Position numbers and translations under genes: made by a program. Shown here piece by piece: positions 1 through 7,823 of a stretch of DNA of 64,000 bases. Position 1 is the first letter of the stretch; each line of letters begins with the position of its first letter. The notes beneath the pieces are model-generated. The model saw only the letters and a program-made list of their open reading frames with translations. It was not told where the DNA came from and did not search any database. The stretch comes from Caenimonas sp. SL110 (lineage in GTDB: Bacteria > Pseudomonadota > Gammaproteobacteria > Burkholderiales > Burkholderiaceae_C), in the NCBI RefSeq assembly GCF_001044395.1, contig NZ_JANU01000031.1:62001-126000 (forward strand), given 5' to 3'.

Positions 1-381
1 GTCCATCGCTTCGAGCACGGCTTCCCGGGTCACGTCGTCGGTCAGCGGTTTTTCCAGGATTCGCATCACCCTGCCCTGGTTGATGGCGGCGATGGCAACA
101 TCGCGTTCGGCGTAGGCAGTTGCGAGCAAGCGGATGATGTGGCGGTGCTCGCGCTGCACCACACGCAATAGCTTCATGCCGTCGCGCTCGGGCATGCGAA
201 AGTCAGTGACCAGCACTGCAAACTCGCGTTCGCCCGCAGCAAGGATCTCGAGCGCCTCGGTAACCCCCGAGGCCGTCACGACGTCAAATTCGTCTGCGAA
301 CACCCGCGCGAAAATCTTGCGGGTGAATTCCTCATCGTCAACGAAGAGAACGGAAAGTGATTTGTCGGCGGCTACTGGCAT
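1..381 (-). CDS. Response regulator, receiver domain (3' end outside window)
   Basis: The first 127 residues of a CheY-like receiver protein are visible; the C-terminal part lies beyond the left edge. The acidic pair is D15/D16 (VDDEE), the phosphoacceptor is D60 (VTDFRMP), with T89 and K111 (LEKPL) in the expected places. The ATG at 381 lies 13 bases after the stop of the hybrid kinase, so it is probably co-transcribed and is the likely phosphotransfer target of that kinase. An output domain (HD-GYP, DNA-binding or none) cannot be judged from here. Confidence 0.85.
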   Translation of the reverse strand, partial: MPVAADKSLSVLFVDDEEFTRKIFARVFADEFDVVTASGVTEALEILAAGEREFAVLVTDFRMPERDGMKLLRVVQREHRHIIRLLATAYAERDVAIAAINQGRVMRILEKPLTDDVTREAVLEAMD

Positions 382-394
382 GGGCTGCTGGACT

Positions 395-2911
395 CTACCC
401 GATGGCTGCGGCTCCCTGAGCTCGCAGCCACTCACGCAGTGCCGTGTTGCTGGTTTCGGTGAGTTCTCCCAGATGCGTGACCCACAGGTCTTCCGCCGGC
501 CACTGGCCGGTCTCGCGAAGCGCCACGTACAGTTCGCGTGCGTAGCGGTGAAGCGACTTGGCTCCGCCCTCGCCGCTCATGCCGACCAGTGAATGCATGG
601 CATCGAGCGCAGCCTGCATGTCGCGCGCGTCGCTGGCGCGGCGCACCTGGCCCACGAGAGCCATGCTTCGCGGCACGAAGTCATCGACGAGTTCGGCCAG
701 CATGCCCAGCCGGAGGTAGTTCGCAAGACGGCCCTCGTCCAGCAGCACAGGCTCCTGCGCCTGGGCATGGACGACCGGTGCCGCCGAAGCCGTCCGCAAT
801 CCGAGTAGCTGCGCCAGCTTCGACTGCAAGGCTGCCTGATCGACGGGCTTGGTGATGAAGTCGGATATGCCAGCTGCGCTGCCCTCGGCAATGACCTGCG
901 GTCCGGCATAGCCGGTGATGGCAATGATGGGAATGCGCCTTTCGCCCGCAGCGCCGGACCGGATCGCACGGGCGGTTTCCATGCCGCCCATGCGCGGCAT
1001 CTGCAGGTCCAGCAAGACCGCATCGACCGTGCCGCCTTGCGACAGGAGCGCGAGCACTGCTTCGCCGTCGCTGGCTTCAATTACCGTCGCTCCCAGGTGT
1101 CTGAGCGTTCCCGCCACGCTCATGCGGTTGTAGGCGTTGTCGTCCGCCACCAGGATGGTGCGGTCGTGCAGGGAACCAGCCATGCGCTCGGGAGCGGATG
1201 CGCGCTGGGTCACCGCCAGCTGCAAGGCCTCTATGAACGCCACCGGGTCGGCCGGCTTGGCCACAAAACCGTCGAAACCCGCCTTGGCCGTCTTGACCCG
1301 CGCCACGTGCTCTGGTTCTGCCGTGTGGGCGAGCAGGCAGGTGTCGCGGTTCAGAGGAGCGAGCTGGCCACGCACCGATTCGGCAATTTCGTACCCGTCC
1401 ATGCGCGGCATGTTGAGATCCAGCACGACCATGTCGAACTTTGTTTCGCGCAGCGCCTGCAGCGCCTCGATTCCATCGGCGGCTTCCCGCACCGAGCACA
1501 TCAGCGACAGCAGCAGCTGGCGGGTAGAGGCGCGAATGCCGGCGTCGTCATCCACCACCAGAACCAGCTTGTTGGCGAACTCCCGCCGTGCCTGCGCAAA
1601 CACACGCTCGCGCCCGGTTTCGATTTCCTCGCGGCTGACCGGCGGCATCTCCATCACAAAGGAAGTGGTGCCCGGGGCGCAATTGCAGCTGATCTTTCCG
1701 CCGATGGCTTCCACGGCGCGACGGCAGTACGCCAGGCCCAGCCCCGTCCCGCTGGACTTGCCGCTGGTGTTGAACGGCTGGAAAAGTTCGGCAAGCGCTT
1801 CTGCGGGAATGCCCGGACCCGTGTCGGTCACGCAAATGCGTCCCTCATCGACTTCGAGCCTGACGTGCATACCCGGATAAGCCGGCAGATAGTGCAGAGC
1901 ATTCTTGAGCAGGTTGAAGAGCACGAACAGGAATGCAGTCTCGTCGGCGCGAAAGACAAAGTCGCGCTTGACCACGACGCTGACGCTGGAGCGCTGCACT
2001 TCGTCTTCATAGCCGAATTCGGCGACGGCCTTCCTGCACAGTTCTTCGGCCGATGCATAGCTCAGCCGTTCGGTGTTCAGCGCCTTGGCGTTGACTTCGT
2101 CCAGTGTCATCGTGATGACCTGCAGGCCGCGGCGCACGGCGGTCTCGCCCTGCGAGACATGGCGATAGAGCTGCTCGACGCTGTGCGCATCGATGACCTG
2201 CTCTTGCGCCCGGGCGCTGGGCAACGGAAGCGATTGGCGTATCTGCTCCAGGCTGTGGCGGACCTGAGCGAGCGGGTTGCGCATTTCGTGTGCGATGGAT
2301 CCGGCCAGAGACGCGTAGGCCTGCCGAACCCTCTCGGCGGCGCCCTGCTCCAGCGCGAACTTGAAGACGCTGCCACCGATGATGCTGATGAGCAGCAGTG
2401 GCAGGCGCATCACGTAATCCATGGGCACGCGAGGCTCCGGGCTCACCATGACGTAGAGCCCCGCCGCCGCCCCGAAACCTGCCAGCAGCATGACGATGAG
2501 GTTGCGCCAGTCGGTGAGCAAGAGAAGCATGAAGACGGCCATGAACGTGTTGCCCACGGCACCCGGTCCGCCGCCGTTCATCAGCGAGCTGAAGACAAAG
2601 GTCATCGGCAGCGATACCGTCATGACGAAGTACGAAAAATGGAGGTAATACGGCTTGGCCCTGTCAGGCCAGTAGGCGCGCAGCGCCAGCACGGCAAGGA
2701 TGGCGACATCGAACAGCCGCAGCAGGATGTCGTCGTAGGTGGATGGACTGCGCAGGAACCGCAGCATGTACATCGCGGGCAACCCCACGATGCCAAAGAC
2801 GATCATGTAGCGCAGCAACAGCGGACTTGGCTGGTGGTAGGCCCTGTAATAGGAAAAGATCCGGCTGAACCAATGAGTCATGGTGGACTTTGTGACAGTG
2901 GTGTTCTTCAT
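395..2911 (-). CDS. CqsS/LqsS-like hybrid sensor histidine kinase (HK-REC-REC-Hpt)
   Basis: Membrane hybrid kinase of 838 residues. About six hydrophobic segments fill residues 20-190 without a periplasmic domain. Next come the H box IAHEMRNPL (His near 207), N box FNLLKNA, G1 DTGPGIP and G2 GTGLGLAYC. Two receivers follow (VVDDD/LDLNMP, Asp near 495; VADDN/LDLQMP, Asp near 634), then an Hpt domain with MHSLVG (His near 774). By memory of the family, the membrane part and kinase core resemble CqsS, the Vibrio alpha-hydroxyketone autoinducer sensor; the Hpt tail recalls RpfC. The start at 2911 is chosen because it makes an ATGA overlap with the upstream acyltransferase; longer in-frame starts would run into that gene. 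Confidence 0.88.
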   Translation of the reverse strand: MKNTTVTKSTMTHWFSRIFSYYRAYHQPSPLLLRYMIVFGIVGLPAMYMLRFLRSPSTYDDILLRLFDVAILAVLALRAYWPDRAKPYYLHFSYFVMTVSLPMTFVFSSLMNGGGPGAVGNTFMAVFMLLLLTDWRNLIVMLLAGFGAAAGLYVMVSPEPRVPMDYVMRLPLLLISIIGGSVFKFALEQGAAERVRQAYASLAGSIAHEMRNPLAQVRHSLEQIRQSLPLPSARAQEQVIDAHSVEQLYRHVSQGETAVRRGLQVITMTLDEVNAKALNTERLSYASAEELCRKAVAEFGYEDEVQRSSVSVVVKRDFVFRADETAFLFVLFNLLKNALHYLPAYPGMHVRLEVDEGRICVTDTGPGIPAEALAELFQPFNTSGKSSGTGLGLAYCRRAVEAIGGKISCNCAPGTTSFVMEMPPVSREEIETGRERVFAQARREFANKLVLVVDDDAGIRASTRQLLLSLMCSVREAADGIEALQALRETKFDMVVLDLNMPRMDGYEIAESVRGQLAPLNRDTCLLAHTAEPEHVARVKTAKAGFDGFVAKPADPVAFIEALQLAVTQRASAPERMAGSLHDRTILVADDNAYNRMSVAGTLRHLGATVIEASDGEAVLALLSQGGTVDAVLLDLQMPRMGGMETARAIRSGAAGERRIPIIAITGYAGPQVIAEGSAAGISDFITKPVDQAALQSKLAQLLGLRTASAAPVVHAQAQEPVLLDEGRLANYLRLGMLAELVDDFVPRSMALVGQVRRASDARDMQAALDAMHSLVGMSGEGGAKSLHRYARELYVALRETGQWPAEDLWVTHLGELTETSNTALREWLRAQGAAAIG

Positions 2912-3554
2912 TGCGTTGCCATCCCTGCGACGCCGAGCGCAATCGCCATGTCGCGGGCGCCACCGCGAATCAGCGTATAGACCTTTGCGGTACCTGGCAG
3001 TGGTACATCGCGAGCCAGTACGCTGAAACCGAACCGGCGATAAAGACGACTGAGCGAATGCGTGCACGTGGCCCAGAGCCCATCAACACGAGCCTGGGTG
3101 CAGGCGTATTCGAGGGCCAGATTCATGCAGTGACGAAGCGCGTTCACATCACTGCGGTATTCAGGCGCAAGAACCAGCCGGCCTACTTCCCATTCACCTT
3201 TCTGGATCGACGGAGCACTGCCACCGGCCTGCGGCAGCAGCTGCTCCGTCAAGGTCAAACCGTAGCCCAGTGGCACGATCCGAATCGTGCCGAGCCGCTC
3301 ACCATGAAGGTCGAATGCGACCACGATTCCGCACTCGTCTCTTTTTTTTCGAGACACTCGAACAGCGGCCCTGCGGCCGCTCCTGCGCTCTTGTGCACGG
3401 AAAGGTCGATCTCGTCGCGCAAATGCATGACCGAAGCAACCTCATCAGGAGGAACGCGAACCAGTTGAACGGCATCCAGAAAAGACTGGGACCCGAAAGG
3501 CAGTGCGCCGCCGGCGAATGCCATCGGCCCGGATGAGGTGATTTGTAATTGCAT
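2908..3554 (-). CDS. FeeM-like N-acyltransferase, reading frame broken at an A8 tract
   Basis: Two overlapping frames together make one GNAT-fold acyltransferase of about 215 residues, resembling the N-acyl amino acid synthase (FeeM)/autoinducer-synthase superfamily. The N-terminal frame starts at 3554 after a GGAG site and reads to FECLEKK; the C-terminal frame resumes at KKRDECGIVVAF and contains GRLVLAPEYR and the end of the fold. The junction is a run of eight T on the plus strand (3342-3349), i.e. A8 in the mRNA, where a -1 slip or one extra A restores a single frame. It could be a sequencing error, a pseudogene or programmed slippage. Its stop overlaps the kinase start (ATGA), so the two are coupled. 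Substrate is not known. Confidence 0.6.
3342..3349 (-). other. A8 slippery tract inside the acyltransferase gene
   Basis: Eight consecutive T on the plus strand (A8 in the transcript) sit exactly where the two halves of the acyltransferase change frame. In the upstream frame the codons are GAA AAA AAA; moving back one base leads into the downstream frame AAA AGA GAC. This is the type of tract known to allow -1 ribosomal or transcriptional slippage. Confidence 0.6.
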
Positions 3555-3615
3555 GGCTGCGTACTCCACAGGTTTGAATCAATCGTCACATAATCGCCAT
3601 ACCGGCGTAGCGCCA

Positions 3616-3637
3616 CCCCTGTTAGTTCTGACAGGGG
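3616..3637. promoter_or_regulatory. lux-box-like dyad upstream of the acyltransferase
   Basis: CCCCTGT, 8 bases, ACAGGGG: a perfect 7-bp inverted repeat that contains the CTG-N10-CAG core of LuxR-type boxes. It is centred about 72 bases before the acyltransferase start (3554) and lies between that gene and divergent msrB. It could equally be a different regulator's operator or a hairpin; no LuxR gene is in view. Confidence 0.4.
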
Positions 3638-3758
3638 GTCATATACGGCATTTCCCTATAAAGCGGTCCTGCGAGGCATCTCCCGATTCCTCACCAGCAC
3701 GACACAACTTCACGTGTCGGAACTTTAGCACTAACACTAATCATTTTGTGGCGCACCC

Positions 3759-4172
3759 ATGAGTTACACCATCGAGAAAACCGACGCCGAGTGGAAAGCA
3801 CTGCTTGCCGAAAAGAATGCCGAGCGCGGCGCATTCGAAGTGACCCGCCACGCAGCGACCGAGCGGCCGTTCACAGGCAAGTACGAGGCGGTCTGGGCTG
3901 ATGGCAGCTACCACTGCGTTTGCTGCGGCTCCAAGCTGTTCGACTCCACCACCAAGTTCGATGCGGGTTGTGGCTGGCCGAGCTTTTCGCAGGCCGTCCC
4001 CGGCTCGATCAAGGAAATCCGCGACACCAGCCACGGCATGGTTCGCGTTGAAACGGTGTGCGCCCAATGCGGTGCGCATCTGGGCCATGTGTTCCCGGAC
4101 GGTCCCACCGACACGGGCCTGCGCTATTGCATGAACTCCGCGTCTCTCGATTTCAAAGGCCAGGACCGGTAA
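3759..4172 (+). CDS. msrB: Peptide methionine (R)-S-oxide reductase
   Basis: Reduces methionine-R-sulfoxide in proteins using thioredoxin. At 137 residues it is the usual single-domain MsrB length. Two CxxC zinc pairs are visible (CVCCG and CAQCG), with the GCGWPSF substrate loop and the catalytic cysteine in LRYCMNS near the C-terminus. It is the first gene of a compact plus-strand run with yciB, the bolA-like gene and ppiC (gaps of 6, 14 and 32 bases), an order often seen in Comamonadaceae. Confidence 0.95.
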   Translation: MSYTIEKTDAEWKALLAEKNAERGAFEVTRHAATERPFTGKYEAVWADGSYHCVCCGSKLFDSTTKFDAGCGWPSFSQAVPGSIKEIRDTSHGMVRVETVCAQCGAHLGHVFPDGPTDTGLRYCMNSASLDFKGQDR

Positions 4173-4178
4173 GAACCC

Positions 4179-4727
4179 ATGAAACTTCTGCTCGATTTCT
4201 TCCCGATCATCCTTTTTTTCATTGCGTTCAAGTTTGCGGGTATCTACGTCGCTACAGCCGTGGCCATTGTCGCCACGATCGCGCAGATCGCATGGCTGCG
4301 GTACAGCCGCGGCAAGGTCGAACCCATGCAGTGGATCAGCCTGGGGATCATCGTGCTGTTTGGCGGAGCGACCATCATTTCGCAGAACGAGACCTTCATC
4401 AAGTGGAAGCCGACCGTGCTCTACTGGCTGATGGCCGCTACGCTCGCCTCGGGACAGCTTTTCTTTCGCAAGAACCTGCTCAAGTCGTTGATGGGTGCGC
4501 AGCTTGAACTCCCGGACAACGCATGGCGGGTCATGAACTGGAGCTGGATCGGCTTCTTCACGCTGATGGGGATCATCAACCTCTGGGTGGCGTACAACTT
4601 CGACACCGACACGTGGGTCAACTTCAAGCTGTTTGGCGGGCTCGGGCTCATGGCGGTATTCGTGGTGGGCCAGGCGCTGTACCTCGGTCGCTACATGAAG
4701 TCTGACGAATCGCCCAAGCAGCCCTGA
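4179..4727 (+). CDS. yciB: Inner-membrane septation protein A family (YciB)
   Basis: Polytopic inner-membrane protein of 182 residues with about five hydrophobic segments and the family's opening [13 protein letters not shown] conserved [11 protein letters not shown] segment and a loop with NWSWIGFF support the YciB/IspZ family, which is linked in enterobacteria to septation and envelope synthesis. It begins six bases after msrB. Confidence 0.93.
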   Translation: MKLLLDFFPIILFFIAFKFAGIYVATAVAIVATIAQIAWLRYSRGKVEPMQWISLGIIVLFGGATIISQNETFIKWKPTVLYWLMAATLASGQLFFRKNLLKSLMGAQLELPDNAWRVMNWSWIGFFTLMGIINLWVAYNFDTDTWVNFKLFGGLGLMAVFVVGQALYLGRYMKSDESPKQP

Positions 4728-4741
4728 AGTCAGGCCCAGAC

Positions 4742-5008
4742 ATGCCCACCGGAATCACTGCGCAGGCCATCGAGGCCCGCCTTGCGGAACTCCTGGCCCC
4801 GACTTCGCTCGAAGTGGTGGATGAAAGTGCCGCTCACGCGGGCCACGCCGGGGCCGACGAGAGCGGATCCGGCACCCACTTCAGGGTGCGTATAGCCTCC
4901 CCCCAGTTCGCCGGCATCTCGCGCGTCGCGCGTCATCGCCTTGTGTATGATTCGCTGCGCCAATTCACCGACCAGGGCCTGCACGCGCTCGCGATCGAAA
5001 TTCTCTGA
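4742..5008 (+). CDS. BolA family protein
   Basis: Small protein of 88 residues with the BolA/YrbA class II KH-like fold. The conserved VARHRLVYDSL helix carries the invariant histidine used with monothiol glutaredoxins to hold a [2Fe-2S] cluster, and the end LHALAIEIL matches the family's final strand (HALAI). The first 40 residues are less conserved and contain a Gly/His/Ala-rich insert. Which BolA subtype this is cannot be settled from sequence alone. Confidence 0.88.
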   Translation: MPTGITAQAIEARLAELLAPTSLEVVDESAAHAGHAGADESGSGTHFRVRIASPQFAGISRVARHRLVYDSLRQFTDQGLHALAIEIL

Positions 5009-5040
5009 TCCGTTTTACCCATCCCCACAGGGCATTCCCA

Positions 5041-5820
5041 ATGAAGCAAGTCATCCTGTCCGCAGTTGCAGCGGCCGTTCTCAGCGTCGCCGTGCCGGCG
5101 TTCGCGCAAAACATCGCCATCGTCAATGGCAAGGCCATCCCCAAGGCGCGAATGGACCAGCTCGCCGCTGAGATCACCCGGACGGGCCGGCCGGTCGGCC
5201 CCGAAATGCAGGGCCAGATGCGCGAAGCCGTCATTACCCGCGAAATCTTCATGCAGGAAGCCCAGCGCCGTGGCCTTGACGGCAGCGAAGACTTCAAGGC
5301 GCAGCTCGAGCTGGCTCGCCAGAACCTCATGATCCGCGAGCTGTTCATGGAGTATGCAAAGGCGAACCCCGTCACCGAAGCTGAAATCAAGGCCGAGTAC
5401 GACAAGTTCGCAGCAGCGAACGGCGGCAAGGAATATCGCGCTCGCCACATCCTGGTCGAGAAGGAAGAAGAAGCCAAGGCCATCATTGCTTCGCTCAAGC
5501 GCGGCGGCAAGTTTGACGACATCGCCAAGAAGCAGTCCAAGGACCCTGGATCAGGCGCCAACGGCGGCGACCTCGACTGGGCCAATGCCGGCAGCTACGT
5601 CCCCGAGTTCTCGGCCGCGCTGGTCAAGCTGAACAAGGGCCAGCTGACGCAAGAGCCGGTCAAGAGCCAGTTCGGCTATCACGTCATTCGCCTGGACGAC
5701 ACGCGCGATGCGCAGCTGCCCAAGTTCGATGAAGTCAAGCCACAGATCGCCCAGCAGTTGCAGCAGCAAAAGCTCAGCAAGTTCCAGGAAGACCTGCGCG
5801 GCAAAGCCCGGGTGGAGTGA
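5041..5820 (+). CDS. Periplasmic parvulin-type peptidyl-prolyl isomerase
   Basis: Secreted foldase of 259 residues. Residues 1-22 form a Sec signal peptide ending AFA|QN. An N-terminal helical chaperone region (about 25-120) is followed by a rotamase domain starting at YRARHILVE, with the GGDLDW motif and the SQFGYHVIRLDD end typical of PpiC/SurA/PrsA parvulins. It closes the msrB unit and is followed 43 bases later by a strong terminator. Confidence 0.92.
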   Translation: MKQVILSAVAAAVLSVAVPAFAQNIAIVNGKAIPKARMDQLAAEITRTGRPVGPEMQGQMREAVITREIFMQEAQRRGLDGSEDFKAQLELARQNLMIRELFMEYAKANPVTEAEIKAEYDKFAAANGGKEYRARHILVEKEEEAKAIIASLKRGGKFDDIAKKQSKDPGSGANGGDLDWANAGSYVPEFSAALVKLNKGQLTQEPVKSQFGYHVIRLDDTRDAQLPKFDEVKPQIAQQLQQQKLSKFQEDLRGKARVE

Positions 5821-5862
5821 TTCCAGCGTCTGGCTCCCGCATTTGTGCGGTGACCTGAGCAA

Positions 5863-5885
5863 AGCGGCCTGCGGGCCGCTTTTTT
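5863..5885 (+). terminator. Rho-independent terminator after ppiC
   Basis: AGCGGCC, loop TGCG, GGCCGCT followed by TTTTT. The T run overlaps the stop codon (5884-5886) of the convergent membrane protein gene, so the hairpin may serve both strands. Confidence 0.9.
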
Positions 5886-6654
5886 ATGGGCCCGCCGGTC
5901 GCCCGACAAGCATCAGGACCCCGATCAGCACGGGCTGGTGCAGCATGTACCAGCTCAGGCTCCAGCGGCCCAGCCACGCTAGTGGCGATGCGCCGCGCGC
6001 AATGGCGCCGGTCACCCACTGCCTGCGATGGCGCAACAGCCATTGCCCCGTGGCCATCCCCCACCAGATCACGCCTATCCACGGGATGACAGGCACATAG
6101 TCTTCGGTGATCGGCTTGCGGCTCACCAGGCCCAGCCAGTTGAAGGCCCTGTCATTGAGGAAGTCGAGCGCAGGCCACACCTGGTGCGCGAACCCGGCGG
6201 CGGGCTTCAGTGCCAGGCAGACCGCGCCCGCGATCCAGAGCCAGCGGCCCCAACCGGCTGACAGGCGCACCACGATCAACATCACCGCAATCGCGTGCAA
6301 CACGCCGAAGTAGATAAAGCTCTTCGGGTACATCCACAGCGATCCCGCCGTGACAAGCAACGCACAGGCTGCCACCTGAGCCCATCGTTTCCAGAACCTC
6401 GACCAGCCCTGCCCCTGTTCGACCGCGATCGCCTGCCCGCATCCTGCGCAAAAGAGAAACAGGCTGACGATGAACGTGCGCTGCCAGGTCCACAAAGGAT
6501 CGGCATAGAAGTTCTGGTGCAGCCAGCCGAAGTGATTCAGGTCGAAGCAGAAATGAAAGACTGTCATCCAGGCAATCGCCACGCCGCGCAGCGCATCGAT
6601 CCGGTCGTATCGTTGCCGGTGGTCCTGGGCTGGGCGTTGGAGTGCGGCGGGCAT
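5884..6654 (-). CDS. DUF1624 (heparan-alpha-glucosaminide acetyltransferase-like) membrane protein
   Basis: Inner-membrane protein of 256 residues with about seven to eight hydrophobic segments. The opening RYDRIDALRGVAIAWM and the following FHFCFDLN match the DUF1624/HGSNAT-like acyltransferase superfamily, whose members move acyl groups onto sugars at the membrane; the bacterial substrate is unknown. The start at 6654 places the family motif close to the N-terminus. A -10-like TAGACT lies eight bases before it. It converges with ppiC and diverges from the next gene. Confidence 0.85.
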   Translation of the reverse strand: MPAALQRPAQDHRQRYDRIDALRGVAIAWMTVFHFCFDLNHFGWLHQNFYADPLWTWQRTFIVSLFLFCAGCGQAIAVEQGQGWSRFWKRWAQVAACALLVTAGSLWMYPKSFIYFGVLHAIAVMLIVVRLSAGWGRWLWIAGAVCLALKPAAGFAHQVWPALDFLNDRAFNWLGLVSRKPITEDYVPVIPWIGVIWWGMATGQWLLRHRRQWVTGAIARGASPLAWLGRWSLSWYMLHQPVLIGVLMLVGRPAGP

Positions 6655-6723
6655 GGGCTGCAAGTCTAGAGCTTTCGGTCGCTCGCACTCTCCCGGTTGA
6701 CGCATGTGCGCCCCCGGGCTCCA

Positions 6724-7803
6724 ATGCAAACCATGCAAGAACAAGTTGTCAAACAAACCGTCTTCCCACCGCAGGTCACGCAGGCGCTAGAGCGCGGAGA
6801 CCTGATGGGCGCCATCAGGCTGCTTCGCGCCAGCGGCTTCGGCCTAAAGGAAGCAAAAGACGCGCTCGATGCACACGTGCGCGCCACACGACCCGGCGCG
6901 ACGGACATGAAGCAGCGATTCGATGCGCCCCGGCCAGTGGATGCGACGAAGATCGTCTCGGAACTGTCGCCCGGCCAGGTTCGCAGCATGGGCGAAAGCA
7001 CCTGGCTGTTGATTGCGATCGTCATCGGGGTGCTGGTTTCGCTCTTGCTCACCGGCTGCGCAATGGCGCCTGCGTCTCAAGGCGTGCCGGCAACAACCGT
7101 GGCCCAGATCGCCCCGAGCGGAAAGCTGCGCGCTGCGATCAACTTCGGCAACCCGATCCTGGCTACCAGGGACCCGGTGACCGGTGAGCCCCGCGGCGTC
7201 TCGGTTGATCTTTCGCGCGAACTCGGCAAGCGGCTTGGTGTGCCCGTCGAGCTGGTGACGTTTGAAGCAGCAGGTCGCGTGGTCGATGCAGTGAAGAACG
7301 CGCAAGTCGATATCGGGTTTGTCGCCATCGATCCGGTGCGCGGCGCGGACATCCTGCAGACGCCGGCCTACGTGATCATCGAAGGCGCGTATCTCGTGCG
7401 AGACAACTCGCCGATCCGGCGCAATGAAGAAGTGGACCGTCCGGGCATCCGCATTGCAGTGGGCAATGGCAGCGCCTACGACCTGTATCTCACGCGCGAG
7501 TTGAAGAACGCGAAGCTTGCGAAGGCGCAAACCTCGCCGACCGTCGTGGACTACTTTCTTGCCCAGAACCTGGAAGTTGCAGCCGGCGTCAAGCAGCAGC
7601 TCCAGGCCGATGCGAAGCGCCTCGCGGGGCTGCGCCTGCTCGACGGCCGCTTCATGGTGATCCAGCAGGCGATGGGCTTGCCGAAAGGCCGTGATGCGGG
7701 CGTTGCATACGTCAGCCGGTTCGTGCAAGAGATGAAGGCGTCTGGTTTCGTTGCCGCTGCGCTGGCCCGGCACCGGATCGAAGGCGCGCTGGTCGCGCCC
7801 TGA
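6724..7803 (+). CDS. L7/L12-like domain fused to a lipobox-bearing solute-binding protein
   Basis: A 359-residue composite. Residues 10-55 (QALERGDLMGAIRLLRASGF, then GLKEAKDALD) resemble the ribosomal L7/L12 C-terminal domain found in small membrane proteins. A single hydrophobic segment ends in a lipobox LLTGC, and the remaining 250 residues are a type 3 (amino-acid type) periplasmic binding protein opening with LRAAINFGNPIL. The hydrophobic segment could act as a transmembrane anchor or a lipoprotein signal. No permease or ATPase gene is next to it. Start 6724 is preferred over an upstream TTG; ATG 6733 is also possible. Confidence 0.75.
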   Translation: MQTMQEQVVKQTVFPPQVTQALERGDLMGAIRLLRASGFGLKEAKDALDAHVRATRPGATDMKQRFDAPRPVDATKIVSELSPGQVRSMGESTWLLIAIVIGVLVSLLLTGCAMAPASQGVPATTVAQIAPSGKLRAAINFGNPILATRDPVTGEPRGVSVDLSRELGKRLGVPVELVTFEAAGRVVDAVKNAQVDIGFVAIDPVRGADILQTPAYVIIEGAYLVRDNSPIRRNEEVDRPGIRIAVGNGSAYDLYLTRELKNAKLAKAQTSPTVVDYFLAQNLEVAAGVKQQLQADAKRLAGLRLLDGRFMVIQQAMGLPKGRDAGVAYVSRFVQEMKASGFVAAALARHRIEGALVAP

Positions 7804-7823
7804 TCCACGGGCTCTGCTCTGCC

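Noticed and set aside
1037-2980. Long plus-strand open frame opposite the hybrid kinase gene
   Set aside because: Its His/Gln/Arg-rich translation has no recognisable motif, while the minus strand encodes clear kinase, receiver and Hpt motifs. Long antisense frames are common in high-GC DNA.
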